A DNA stretch of 64,000 nt from Ceratothoa steindachneri (GCA_963969495.1 OZ018321.1:102549578-102613577); one strand, 5' to 3'. Positions 35,301 through 46,939 are shown, counted from the stretch's first letter. The notes: generated from the letters alone by a model not told the origin. Translations and numbers: made by a program.

Positions 35301-36330
35301 TCATTTTTAACACTTCTACAAACCCGAAATAAGATCCGATGACCTTTCGGGAAATTTGTCGTAAGCTGAGAACCACCTCGTGTAGGCAGATTTATCAGAC
35401 TTCTTTCCTTCACTATATATCTCCGGGGTTTTGCCATTAACATATCATTATCAGATCCTGCTGACATATAACATGATATTAATCAACAAATATGATGTTA
35501 TATTAAGAAATTCTGACTGTAACATACACCATACTGATACTAGGAATTCCTACATTTCCAGATAAACAACATTTTAGATATTTAAAAAAAAAGATGTCAG
35601 GAAGTTTGTACTTTTATTTTGCTTTCCAAATTAATTGGACATATGCATACAAACCTACATACACCCACATATTCACAGATATACCAAAAGAATAAGAAAT
35701 ATCCCAAATGCTTAAATATTTTGGCTACGGCTTTAGGTAGGTAAAACTAGTTATTTCGTTTAGCTAGTTTCAAAAGAATCTGGTCGTAAGCTATGCTCCC
35801 ATATCCTTAGTGAATTGTAACCTTGATTGATTTCACAAGCCAGGGAGAGAACACCTCGCCTCACGTCCCTGCCGGTTTCTTCTCCAATTATATATCCTCA
35901 CGCGTCTCCAAATTGATGTAAAATTTATAAATGTTAAGTTATTTAAGTTCTTGGGCAGCAAGAGTCACCTGTCTTCTGTCTGCATAATGCAGCATCCATG
36001 ATTCTGATCCAGGGCGGAAGCTCTGCTTTAGTTAGTTATATTTTTCTAGGAAATTGCTTGCAGGCAGTATAAATCCACGATTTATTCAATTTAAAGTAGG
36101 TCTTTGATATCAGGGTAATAGGGTATTATAAAGAGTCTCTAAACTATGTAGACGACGGCATACCTCCCAATTTTTCGAAATTCTTACGAAAGTTTAGACT
36201 GCATAGGAGTGGTGGTGAATCTTATTGGAGCAAGAGGATGGTGCTCAATAAGGACTGTCACTCTCTCTGCATAGAGAGTCGAGTCTATCACCTTGGTGCT
36301 CATCGCATGTATATCCTGGCGTGCTGACGG
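35301..36330. other. No confident gene
   Basis: Probably old TE remains. Short stretches near 36140-36330 may belong upstream of the RNase H relic that follows, but I cannot support a domain assignment. Confidence 0.4.
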
Positions 36331-36339
36331 CAACAGGTT

Positions 36340-36835
36340 CTGAAAATAATTCCTCCTTTAGCAGAAACACAGAGATTTTGCTTTTCTTTGGCTCAGAAAA
36401 AGGTTGTGCACATCTGTCACCTTCCTAGGCATCATTCATCTTGGTACTGATCGCGGTTAGAGACTAATGCTTTTCGTACTTCCAATACAGAGATACGTCT
36501 GTGGCAATATACACAAATGTATACAAGCTTAAAGCAGGCAAAGGCTTTTATGACACCTACTCTTTGTTTAGTGCGAGATGGGCTCTTTCGGCCACTACCT
36601 GTGTCTTCGCGGTCGAAGTGTTTGCAACATACCGCTTAGTACGATATATTACGTAGCATGCCTAATACGGAGAACGTTGTGGATTTCATAGGGAGTGCCA
36701 TAGCTTGTTGTCTGTCCTTGAGTCAGAATGTATGGATTTTCTTAAACTGGATTCATGGGCATTTAAATTAAAGATGCCTGGAAACGAACATGCCGATGAG
36801 ATCGCCAGGTTGTCTGCAGAGACTAAGTAACCAGA
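36340..36835 (+). pseudogene. LINE RNase H domain relic
   Basis: Plus-strand frames read AVYTNVYKLKAGKGFYDTYS-like text, a FAVEVFATYRLVRYI segment (the Glu helix of RNase H) and then IHGHL with PGNEHADEIARLSAE (the terminal GNE-ADE-A motif). This order is diagnostic of RNase H domains at the C-terminus of Jockey/I/R1-type LINEs. The catalytic Asp, Glu and terminal Asp positions can be guessed but lie in different frames. It is a decayed fragment with no linked RT. Confidence 0.62.
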
Positions 36836-37199
36836 CTTTTGATTTGCTGTTCCTCTCTTTGACTACATGGTAGAAACTTAGTCAACCCTTCAGACTGAAT
36901 GTCAATTGTAATGAGAAGGATGGCGTCCCTATATTTAAAGTTGTTTGCCATTGGCCACTTAACCAAGTAGAGACTGGAAGAGGGAAGTCCCTCCACCAGA
37001 TAGAGGCGTGTTGTCGTAAGCCTGCTATGTCTCAACAGCAAAAAGATGTTGAGTTTTACTTGTATTGGTATCTTCCTATATTTTTTCATTTGGCGAGACT
37101 CTCTCTTTCTCTCGCGATATAGATTGAAATCATCATTGGAAAGATGGTTATAGCCCCCGGATACCAGCCGCCAAGGAGAGACTTTTTAATTTTGCAATC

Positions 37200-40100
37200 T
37201 CTCACTGGCCTATTTAAGTAGCAAAATAACCCCTAAGATACTAATGGTGGATATGAATGCCAGGAGTTAGGAGTCCAGCTATAGAGTCTTAGCCTGGATT
37301 GGAAGGAGCCTATGTACTTTTCTAGACAGAAACATCGTCCAGCGAATTGGCCCCGACTCCCCACCTTTGTTAAAGGAAGGAGTACCACTAACCAAACATA
37401 TATCTGACAATTGTCAGCTACCTTTCAAATACTACATGGAAACAGTCCATGTAACATGAAATGATCATATATGTATCCTATTCACCATCAATAGGAACCC
37501 TATAAAAGTCCAAACGGTAGTAAGAAAAACTACATAAGAGCAGATTGGGCACGGTACGCAAGCCTCTTCGACGAATATTATCCCCCTAATTAGGATGGGA
37601 ATACTCGAAGAGATTTACGAGGCATTCGCCGACCTTTACAAGCATCTAATTAACGTGGATAGAGCTTATATCGCGAAATCCGAGGATAAGTCCATCTGGA
37701 CGTAAGGATAGACCGAATACATAAAAAATTTATACCGTAAACTGAAATTACTGTATGAAATTAATATCAGAAACGCATCAATTGATTCAATACAACGTAG
37801 TAAAGAGATCAAAGAAAAGCTCAACCAGTTGATCGTCGATCAACAGTGGAAACGTAAGTAGAATGCGATCGAAAGCCTCAATCATGATGAATCTCCCAAA
37901 TATTTTTGGCACGAAATCAGAAGTCTTAAAAGAACGACTGGAAGAACGAATAAAATGGAAATAGTAGACAAAGATGGAAAAATCGAATCAGAATAAAACC
38001 AGGTCTGCTGATCATATAGCCGTGTGCTCTCACTTATTCTGATTTATGACCTTACGACCTTCAAAACCTTCAATAATTCCCGGACTAACCTCTTTCATTC
38101 AAATGAAAATGTAAAACAGCATAAGGGTTTAAAATTTCGTCAGAATCGGCCAAATGGTTATGATTTCATTGACAAATAATTCCAGACTAACCTTGGAAGG
38201 ACGTTGGCAATTATATTATTCGAAAGAGAATGTAAAATCACATAAGGGTTTCAAATTTCGTTGGAATCGGCCGGAAGGTTATGATGTCATTGTCAAAACA
38301 ATGTAATTCACGGGCTAACCTTGTGAGGACCTTTGTAATTATATCATTGGAAAGAGAATGTTAAAGAGCATAAGGGTTTTAAATTTCGTTAGAAAGGCCG
38401 AATAGGTAAAATTTTATTACCAAACCAAAATGGAGACCGACTGACCGACATAGTGAGATAGTAGCCCGCGACCTGACTCGCACGCGACTAAAAACATAGA
38501 AGCAATATTACGAAGTTATTGGAAAAATATTTTTAGTATAACTGAAGAGGAGAACGAAAAATATAGTATGGAGTTTGAAATCAAAATTATAGTCTAGCTA
38601 AACATCCAAATCCATAGGACGCACCCGCACCTGTACCTCCAAGTGGATAGACACCGTTACGGAGACGTTGAGGTAACCAAAAAGGAACTCTCGGCGCGCT
38701 TCGCTCATTCTGACAGTAAGCCCCAGGAAAATCTGAGCGAACAAAGTTAAACTTCGAAAAGACACCATCTAACACCATCGAATGAATGAGAAGAATACTT
38801 AATGCCTGGCTAAATACAGAATACTTTCCAGATGCATTCAAGACGACTACGATGATTTTCTTAGTATGGGAAGGATCTGTTGCCTTTGGCCAATTTCACT
38901 GTTATCATTTGCTGGGAAGTTCTTCGAGCAAATCCTCATTCGAAGACTGGTGTCTCATCTGGAGAAGAACTCCCTGAACAATCGGTACCAATATGACTTT
39001 GGGAAAAAGTGAAGTACTGAGATCGCGATAAATGTCATCAAGGAAAAGCTTGCCCAATCCAAAATGGAGGGAAGTTACGTGGACATTGTATGCCGATATG
39101 CTTCAAAAGCGTTTAATAAGATGTTTAATAAGGGGGGTGCATTGCAAGATCCTGCAGCTGAAACTAAATGAAAACTTAGCAAGAACTCTCTGTCACTGTC
39201 ATGCAGAGAGCAGCTTATATCAGTTTGGGAGCAAGGACGGACCGTAGCTTACGCTCAACTTGGGCTTCTCACAAGGGAATTGTCTGCCCCGCCTTTCTTA
39301 CTCGATATAAACCACAAATGTCGCAACCCTTGTCAACCCCACTTGCCTCAACATTCAATACGTGGATGATTTCAACCAGATAATAGAGAGTCCTTGGGGT
39401 AACGCACCTATGATGCGTCAGAAATCGAAAGATTAAACATCTATGAGCCCAAATAGAAAATAGGAATTAACCAAGAGAAATTAAAGCTAGTTCCCTTTGG
39501 AAAGAGACTACTATCAGATGTCAGGGTGGGGGATAGGCGCTATCCCTACCTCAAGGAGTGCAATGTATTCAGAATAAAGATTACTTCATCTGGGTACAGG
39601 AAGCACGTCATTGATCGAATTTCGAAAGCCTCGGCCACAGTCAGAAGTCTCTACAGAACTCTCTCAGAACACTCTACCATGAGAGCAATAAGAAGATATG
39701 CAATGCAATTGTAAGATGTACACTGCTCTACCCCGCTCCGCCTTCTTTTGTGCCTCGAAGACAGAAAGGAGGAGACTAAAGGCGTGAAGAATAAATGCGT
39801 GTCCTAATTACGGGTATGCAAAAGCTTGAAAGAAGACGCCAAGAAGAGCTACACAGGAAGGCGGCGTTAAATCTCATTAAAAATCATTGAAGAACGGACA
39901 CGGAATATGCAGCAACTGGTTAATCAAGAAACGAATGATAAAAATTATTCAAATAATTAATCAGATCAGAAGAACTATAAATCACGCCAGATTTCCAAGC
40001 TCGGCTAGCCTACTTGCTGATGAGGACGAAGTACCGTTCTACGCATGATAAACAGTGTTAAAAATAACGGTAAATGACCTATCACCAAATAAGAACTTTC

Positions 40101-40240
40101 ACGAACTTTAAAAATTCTTAAAAAAATATGAAAAATAATACGGATTACGATTCTATCTACCCGAATGTAACAAGAAGAAAAAAGATAGAAGAATGAAGAA
40201 AGAAGATACAAAATATTCCAATACACAAAAAACAAACTAA
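37200..40240 (+). mobile_element. Old LINE copy, same family as 50640-55302, interrupted by repeat A
   Basis: Plus-strand frames parallel ORF2 of the younger LINE. They show the end of the endonuclease (ILMVDMNAR), RNIVQRIGPDSP, QLPFKYYMETV, NDHICILFTINRNPI and a Lys/Glu-rich linker (IQRSKEIKEKLNQLI), then after an inserted element LRSYWKNIFSITEEENEKYS. Degraded RT fragments are followed by KLVPFGKRLL, DVRVGDRRYPYLKECNV and ELHRKAALNLI near 39840-39890. Stops are frequent throughout, so it is much older than the 50-55 kb copy. ORF1 and most of the endonuclease are missing at the 5' side. A family A element occupies 38001-38494. Confidence 0.85.
38001..38494 (+). repeat. Dispersed repeat family A, copy 6, inserted in a LINE
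   Basis: A full copy with three internal units (starting about 38071, 38175 and 38303), opening aggtctgctgatcatatagc and closing cgcacgcgactaaaaac. LINE coding text stops just before it (DKDGKIESE) and resumes just after it (EAILRSYWKNIF). The intact relative at about 52.9 kb reads DIEEEEEKVEEIFRSYWEKI across the same point. This directly shows that the family inserts as a unit. Both edges carry aaaac, possibly a short target duplication. Confidence 0.93.
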
Positions 40241-40286
40241 TGTAAAAAAATATATTAAGTTTTTACTTAATATATTTTTACATTAG
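40237..40286. repeat. AT-rich perfect hairpin in the old LINE 3' region
   Basis: ctaatgtaaaaa, then tatattaagt on the left, pairs with acttaatata and tttttacattag on the right around a short T-rich loop. There is a two-base length difference in the A/T run. It lies where the younger LINE copy carries a (TA)n tract. Confidence 0.85.
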
Positions 40287-40569
40287 CAAATAATTGGAAA
40301 ATAATTAATTAATGCAAAAAAACAACAGCAAATGCATATTTACATATACAAAGATGGTTTTTAAGACAAATGGTTTTAAAGCCATAAAAATAACTAAATC
40401 AAAAAACTCACAAAACAAAAAATATAATGAAAGCGATAGGCCTGATAACCAAGTGCCTTGCATCCCTTTTCACCACTTTTATTTCTTTCTATCTATCTGC
40501 ACATGCTTGTGTCCCCTACGAACACATACACACACTTACACTAATTGGTACTTGGCTTAGTTTCTTGTT

Positions 40570-40606
40570 ACTCTGAAGAAGCTTCATAGGAGCGAAACAT
40601 CAGTAA
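40570..40606 (+). ncRNA. Hammerhead-like ribozyme motif
   Basis: The core reads ctgaaga (40573-40579), one extra A, stem II gcttc/ggagc (40581-40585 with 40589-40593, loop ata), gaaa (40594-40597), a two-base spacer and t-c at the expected cleavage position. Stem I forms between gttact just upstream and agtaat just downstream. Conserved CUGANGA and GAAA are intact. The one-base insertion before stem II also occurs in the other motifs here. It lies downstream of the old LINE, in what looks like a PLE tail. Activity is untested. Confidence 0.62.
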
Positions 40607-40640
40607 TAATGGACATTGTACTACTTGTGCTTTCTCTTAT

Positions 40641-41435
40641 TGTGCCTGTCAAATAAATATCTTATTTAAATCTGTAGAAATATTCGTCCTGCCTTTCTGT
40701 ACCTCTGCTAATGTCATTGGCATTAAATTTCCAGACTATGCCAATATAAGTGTTTTTGATTGTGTCGTCGATTTTTACCTTTTAAAACTATTATCACTCC
40801 CACAAAATATTATAACAGTGTTCTAATATGTGTATAACATATTCCGATGGCTCCCTTAGACAAAAATTACAAGATATCATTTAATTCTTAGAATTTGGAA
40901 GCATATCCATATCATATGGAATTATACGTTTAGCATTTTGTAGTTTGTGAGCTATCAACAAAGTTATGATTTTTCGTAATGGCGGAATGAATCCGGATTT
41001 TTACTTCGAATGAGCCATAGGTCAAATAAACTAATCCCCATATAATTCCTAACTGTCACATTAAAGTTCATTTTATATCTTCAATAGTTTGTGAATTATT
41101 AACAAACAGCTGATGTTCCATAATTGCAGACCAAGATTTCGTATTCGTCCATATATAATTTTTTATTTTTGACTGATAGACAAAGCCTGTTTGGAATATA
41201 TACCTATCAGTCTCCATTACTATACGGGCTGTACGGGCTACTATCCTGATCTCACAGATCATGATCATATGGTGTCTGTTGGTAAACGTCATTAGTTATC
41301 CACCGCTTGGTATTTCATATTTGCGTAGCCATTCCTAATTATTTATTTATGATATTGGCGAAAGTGTCTTATCTCGCAATGTTAAACAAAGTAAATATAT
41401 AATCCTGATTCTGCATCAAGATCTGGATCTGCCCC
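40641..41435. other. No gene recognised
   Basis: AT-rich DNA with only short incidental frames. No TE motif was found. Confidence 0.5.
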
Positions 41436-41752
41436 TAAATATAACATTGTAACTATTCAGTCAATTCTGGTGAAATTTAAACCTTTATGTTGCTCTACAT
41501 TCTCTTTCGAATGATTTAATTGCCAAGGTCGTCCCTAGGTTAGCCCGGGAATTATTTTGTTTTAGCAATAACATCCTAATTATTCGGGCGATTATAACGA
41601 AATTTTAAACGCTTATATTGTTTTACATTCTCTTTGGAATTATATAATTTTCAATGTCCTCCCAAGGTGTTAGTCCGGGAATTATTAAAATTTTTGAAGG
41701 TCGTAAGGTCATAAATCAGAATAAGTGTGTAACCAGTGACTAGTTTTTAGTT
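41436..41752 (-). repeat. Dispersed repeat family A, copy 7 (start degraded)
   Basis: On the minus strand the leader (cttattctgatttatgacct, tacgacctt) and two internal units with the cgggctaacc/cccggacta and aattatataat blocks are clear. The extreme start is replaced by a degraded gtcactggtt-like sequence. The ccgac tail is absent at the low-coordinate end. This is a truncated copy. Confidence 0.82.
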
Positions 41753-42179
41753 GGGGTGCTTCAAAGCTTGGATTGCTGTGAGAGCCCCGTTGCAACCAGC
41801 AAATGAGGCCTGTATATCAATTTACCTCGAGAAATTACCTTTTTTTTAATTTGCCATTCACAATTTCTCAGATTTTGATTAGAGGATTCTATGGGATTAG
41901 GTTGCACTTCAAAGTCATGGGTGTGAATAAAATTTACTATGCTTTATAACCCTAGGGTTTTGGTAGAAAGTGTGAAATGTTATTTATATCCATGCGTGAT
42001 AAATTACAAAACTGGAAAAAAACCTTCAAGAACAGTTTGTTATAACAACCCTACATTGCAAGTTCATTATAGGAAGGTGTTTTTAAGGTGCCTATTTGTC
42101 GACTGCCACCAAAGGCATAGTCGCCAAAATTTAAAATTTAGCTTAATTATAGTCTATATTAATGAAAACATTACAAAAG
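41753..42179. other. No gene recognised
   Basis: A 91-codon plus frame at 41939-42214 is open but has no recognisable domain and runs into the purine-rich LINE tail. Confidence 0.45.
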
Positions 42180-44085
42180 AAAATAAAGAGCAAAATGAAA
42201 AACAAAGCCGATAAAACAAACAAGAAAGAAATAAGACAAAGGAGAAAAACAAAACGAAAAGCATACTCAGGAGTAGAATGGAAGCCCACTTTCCCCCATC
42301 GATGAAGCACGCACCCAAAACCAAGATAGTCAAATAAAAAGGAAGAGAAAATACTCATCCAAAAAGTTCAATAGTGCACTGTCACGAGGTCAAGAACCCA
42401 TCCAGAGTATGATGGACAAGAGTAAGTGATTCCGCACGTCTCGGTCTAGGAACAAGTATTGTGCACGAAGATCTCCCGGAGTATGAAGCTCAAGAATATG
42501 TGCCGAACATTCTGGTGCAAGAAAACGTTCCATCGTTCAAATGTGTCCCGCGAATGTGCCCAATTCAAACACGATGAAAAAATATGCAGACACCGATGCA
42601 TTTGGGGGATAGGTTAACGGAAAAAGTCGCGGCGCGATGACACGCGGTTATAGTTTCCCGTCGGAGGTTTTCCATCTGTTTGCCAGGGTGTTATACAGCC
42701 CGGAGTGCTGACTTGATTCCTGCCATGTAGTCAGTGTGATAAAGAACAAAACACTAGTCTGTTCGACCAGTCCTCGTGAACTCTCTGCACCCTTGTTGGC
42801 GTGTTCATTCCCCCCTCCCCCCATTCCTAAATGTTCAAGAACCCAGCAGAAGATAATTATGACATCCGCTCTGACTGAGGCAAGTGAAGCGACACATTAA
42901 ACAAACTAGGGGGTGCAGAGATTAGAATTCCCCGAGACCACTCTATGCGTTTTGTAGGTCGCTAACGATCACAACCAGGTTTCAGAACCGGGTAAGTTAT
43001 TAGCCACTAAGAGAGACGACTCGTCCGCGCGTATGAGCGCAATATGCACTCCGTAAGGCAACGAGCAAGGTGCTAAAACCCGGCATCGAGAGCATGCACT
43101 CAATCGGGTACGTGTGGAAGGCACCGGTAGCCAGATGGAGACCGGTGGATCGAGTCCATCTTACGCAATACACGCTCTACTGCAGAAGCGTAAAGCTTGC
43201 CATAGAAACGGTACGAATCTGCCACTTTCAAGCTAACACCATTAACAAATAATTTCGAGTCGAGGTGGAGCATTGGATGGCAACAGAATTGCATTGCTTT
43301 TATCTTGACCATGGAAAACCGAAACTTTCCCTTCACTATAGCGAGAGAAGCGATTCAATGCTCGTTGAGTATACCCTCCAGAATTAGCATTTAGGCCGCA
43401 TCAAAAGAGATCGAAAGCTCGTTTCTTGCAGCACCAAGGCGATACTGTCAATGTTCAGAGTAAAGTCTGCGACACTGAGGAAACTTCTCTGCAGAACGCA
43501 TACTTCCTGACATCATGGGCCGGAGATGGCTCCCTAACCCGCACAAGTATTGAGGATCTCGTAGGGATTCTGATATGAAGATTTAGAGGTGGCCCCTCAC
43601 CACCATCGTGTTAAGATCGCCATGATCGCCATATCTCCATTAGCCATCATAAAACTTCTCTAGCTCAATAAACACCGCGACGTAGTGCAGTCTACTAAGG
43701 AGTGCTTGGAGATAGTATATTCTAGCTGGAGAAGAGCATACAACGTGGAGTAGAACTCGGAGATGCCGCATTTTAGTGAAGACAGATGGCCTAGGCTGTC
43801 CGAGAAAACAACTTGTCTAAAATTGACCATTTTTCCCATTAACTTTCTCACGAATATGGTAAGAGAAATTAGGCGGAAAACAAACAGGATAGAAAGATCT
43901 CGCCCCGGCTTGCTTAAACTGAGCAGAGTAACCATTCGCCAAAAGACCTATTCGGAGGGTAGCCTCTGTACACTAATGTTGGACAAATTAAAACAAAAAT
44001 GCCATGATTCGCTCACTTAGGTGTACAAGTATGGAATACGAGACACTGTCCGGAACAAGGGCAGCTTCCGGGCATGAAGAGAGCA
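42180..44085 (-). pseudogene. Jockey-like LINE relic: RT, RNase H end and 3' tail
   Basis: On the minus strand from high to low coordinates: RT start (LISLTIFVRKLMGKMVNFR and SLGHLSSLKCG, about 43890-43760), RT palm remnants near 43480 (VLQRSFLSVADFTLNIDSIA, equivalent to a VPQGS..S.TLF..KI segment), then KIKAMQFCCHPMLHLDSKLF and NGVSLKVADSYRF (about 43320-43230) and LYASAVERVLRKMDSIHRSP (about 43190-43130). RNase H terminal text (VIIIFCWVLEHLGM...NEHANKGAE) follows near 42870-42790, and a purine-rich 3' tail at 42180-42310. No catalytic DD box is readable. It is an inactive relic of the same broad family as those at 20.5 and 27 kb. Confidence 0.75.
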
Positions 44086-44540
44086 ATAGATTGTAACAGC
44101 GTCTAGAGGCTGTGGTTGAGGCTAACGGCGAATTCATTGAATAAACTGAATAGTACAATCTTTCTAGTCTTTAACATGTAACTTAGGTAAATATATCTGT
44201 ATAAATGAACTCCGCGTAATTTTCTTTTATATGGAAGTGAGGCGACAAATTAGCCACCACCAGGGGAGAAGTGGTGAAGATCAATCCATGGACACTAAGA
44301 CAGCTACTAACTGCTTTGATCTCATTTAAAGCAACTCCTTATACCACTTGGCTACTGATTGAGAAAAGAGCAGCTGCTCGCTGCCTCGGTGTGCTTGGTC
44401 CATCCTCACCCTTTCACGGCTTTTTTTGCAATTAGGAAAAAAAATTCTGAGGAAGAATTGTTGCGTTAATCTTTTTTTTATTTGCGGTATCACTTATTTC
44501 TTTATTTTCTCACGCGTTCATGAGATATACAATATTTCTC
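44086..44540. other. No gene recognised
   Basis: No recognisable coding sequence or repeat precedes the (TA)n tract. Confidence 0.45.

Positions 44541-44603
<63 letters not shown>
44541..44603. repeat. (TA)n microsatellite
   Basis: About 31 uninterrupted TA units. It is followed directly by the sequence leading into a mariner-like relic. Confidence 0.97.
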
Positions 44604-44605
<2 letters not shown>

Positions 44606-44789
44606 TTGAATAGGGTCTTAGGCTCTATTCGACCGTGCGTGGAACTGCTAGAGAATGTGATTAAACCCTAGCTGGATAAGATTGTTGCTATGTAGAACGC
44701 TATATTTGTGGCATTGTGCCACAGAATTCGACTCCGTGCCTTCTCCTTGGAAAGAGTCAGAAGTGAGTGCTAGAGAGTTTCTAAGACTT

Positions 44790-45030
44790 CAGTAATCCCA
44801 CGTTCTGACCTCCTAATTCGCCCAAATATAACCCTATAGATTACCTTGTGTGGAGCGCGATTGAGAAAGATGCGAACCGCTCTGCCTCCATACCAAAACC
44901 GAACTGATCGCTAAGATCAAGATGTTGTTCGAAGGTCTTTCAGGGCGCAAAGTAAGGAACACATATACCAGGTTGTGGAATCGTCCTGAGGCCATGATAG
45001 AAGATAAGCTCGGCTACTTTGAGTAAACTG
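44790..45030 (+). pseudogene. mariner-like transposase C-terminal fragment
   Basis: The plus strand reads an NPIDY-like block (about 44823-44845: aacccta-tagattacc), then LVWSAIEKDANRSA. A frame change leads to LIAKIKMLFEGLSGRKVRNT, RLWNRPEAMIEDKLGYFE and a stop near 45028. The order (Asp motif, VWS-IEKDAN, a helix, R-EA-IE...G-FE-stop) is that of the C-terminus of rosa-like mariners. About 75 residues remain. It lies between two (TA)n tracts. Confidence 0.6.
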
Positions 45031-45053
45031 TAATTTCCTAGCCATAATCTAGT

Positions 45054-45179
<126 letters not shown>

Positions 45180-45378
45180 TTTCATCGTAACAAGTTTTGT
45201 TGAAAGTGACGGCTAACTTCACATTCGTGATTTTTTTCTTTTCACATCTTTCGATTTGCCTTATATTTGTTTATATGTCTGGGTTAAGCTCGTGAATACT
45301 TTCTCCGAAATTCATTAAAAGTGGGTTTTTAAACTTAGAAAGAGAATAAGAAGAGATTCCTTTAGTAAAATACTATTT

Positions 45379-45421
45379 ATCTTACGCCGCGTTTCAATAC
45401 ACTTGTATCATATTCAGAGAT
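45379..45421 (-). ncRNA. Degenerate hammerhead-like motif (left arm)
   Basis: On the minus strand: atct, then ctgaata, where the G8-equivalent base has become T. Stem II is gatac/gtatt and is followed by gaaacgcg. The GAAA box and stem I (atct/agat) persist. Loss of the catalytic G should abolish cleavage. It is the inverted partner of the better-preserved motif at 45926-45965. Confidence 0.6.
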
Positions 45422-45925
45422 TAAAATATAAATCAAGTAAAAAGAGAAAACAGTGGTTTATATATCAATGAATTATAACAAATGTACAAACGAACGGGGA
45501 TATCTGCTAGTGAAACATACAATGTTACTGTTCTCAATAGAAAAATGTTAGAAGAAAACACCAAAATTATTGACATGCACCAGATCGCCGGCAAATACTT
45601 TTTCTAGAAGCTATTCACATACAAGAAAAACAACCCAAGTTAACATTCAATTCAAACGGAATACTACCAAGCGGCATAATTAGAAGCCAAACCACGAGGG
45701 ATACCTAATTCCCCCTCCCCCCCTATCAAGACCCATCATCGCCTTGAATGTGACCAAAAATTTGACTTGCTTTTCTCAACCTAACCCTCCCGATCCTGTC
45801 CAAACATGCTCATAAGTTCGTCAGTATGTTTCACTAGCAGATCTTCCCGTTCGTTTGTACATTTTTTATAATTCATTGATATATATAAACCACTGTTTAC
45901 TCTTTTTACTTGTATTTTTATTTTA

Positions 45926-45965
45926 ATCTCTGAAGATGGTACAAATGTATCGAAACGCGTAAGAT
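45926..45965 (+). ncRNA. Hammerhead-like ribozyme motif (right arm)
   Basis: Stem I pairs atct (45926-45929) with agat (45962-45965). The core ctgaaga (45930-45936) is followed by one extra T, then stem II ggtac/gtatc (45938-45942 with 45947-45951, loop aaat), gaaa (45952-45955) and a minimal stem III cgcg. A U then A follows at the cleavage site (45960-45961). All conserved core bases are present. Compact type I hammerheads with very short stem III are known in Penelope-like elements. Activity is inferred only. Confidence 0.68.
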
Positions 45966-46177
45966 AAATAGTGTTTTACTAAAGTAATCTCTTCTTATTC
46001 TCTTTCTAAATTTAAAAACCGACTTTTAATGAATTTCGGAGAAAGAATCCACGAGCTCAACCCAGATATCAGAGAAAATATAAGGCAAATCAAAAGATGT
46101 GAAAAACAATCACGAAGGCGAAATTAGCCGTTGCTTCCAACAAAACTTGTTACGATGAAAATATTTTGCCCAACCTT

Positions 46178-46180
<3 letters not shown>

Positions 46181-46252
<72 letters not shown>
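46181..46252. repeat. (TA)n microsatellite
   Basis: About 36 TA units separating the inverted-arm block from the PLE endonuclease fragment. Confidence 0.97.
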
Positions 46253-46255
<3 letters not shown>

Positions 46256-46925
46256 GAATTAAACCACATTCTCCGAAGACAATTTAATTCAGAACAGTTT
46301 CGGTGTATCTCACACCCTTTTTCAAATGACACTGGATAGAAAATATACGAAAAGTGCATACAAGCATAACACAAGGTCAAGTCGTGAAAGATCCCCTCTT
46401 TTTTCCCCAATCTTCTACTTGTGGCTAATCTGTGGGGGAGGGGTTAGGCCTGAACATATTGAAGGGCTGACATTTTACTATTTTGTTTATTTGCTTTCTT
46501 ATTACAGGATTAAAAGAAAATTTACCCTCAGATAGATTTAAATTTGGAACTGACGATATCAAGCTCGATTCTACGATTCTTCTCTTAACATAGTTAGCCG
46601 ATTTAAATACCATTTTACTTCCATTGAAATCAATCGTATGATTCAAGTCTCTAACATGGCAAAATATTCCACTGCTTTCGCTACCCACTCAAATATCTCT
46701 TTTGTGTTCATACAATCTCTTGTCTAGATTTTTCCCCGTTTTCCCTATATAAACTTAATGGCAATCGTTGCATGGTATTGCATATACTCCTATGTTATGA
46801 TGTTTTTGGGGTTTCCTGGCAATCATCAATCGGTTTAAGGAATTATTATATTTAAAGGCTAGATTAATACCCGCTTTTCCCAATATGTCCTTTAAACTAT
46901 TTAATTTATTATTAAATGGCAATGG
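46253..46925 (-). pseudogene. Penelope-like element: GIY-YIG endonuclease and 3' tail
   Basis: On the minus strand the RT-endonuclease linker (FNNKLNSLKDILGKAGINLA-like) leads into MIARKPQKHHNIGVYAIPCN, DCH, stop, VYIGKTGKNLDKRLYEHKRD. These are the GVY and YIG motifs, a Cys-x2-Cys pair and the conserved Arg of PLE GIY-YIG nucleases. Next come GIFCHVRDLNHTIDF and RRIVESSLI (catalytic Glu), ending near 46425. Two in-frame stops (after DCH and after KRDI) break it. The tail down to 46253 holds a degenerate hammerhead core and ends in (TA)n. The RT part is absent from this strand; a related piece lies inverted next door. Confidence 0.83.
46295..46326 (-). ncRNA. Degenerate hammerhead-like motif in the PLE tail
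   Basis: On the minus strand: ttgaaaa (a decayed CTGAAGA), stem II ggtgt/acacc with loop gagat, then gaaactg. Stem II is perfect, but the CUGANGA box is mutated, so it is probably inactive. Its position between the endonuclease end and a (TA)n tract defines where the motif sits in the element. Confidence 0.5.
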
Positions 46926-46939
46926 CTATTAGGCCATGA

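Noticed and set aside
44426..44671. 81-codon ORF with a Tyr-Ile repeat.
   Set aside because: It crosses the (TA)n tract at 44541-44603. The non-repeat parts are unrelated to each other.
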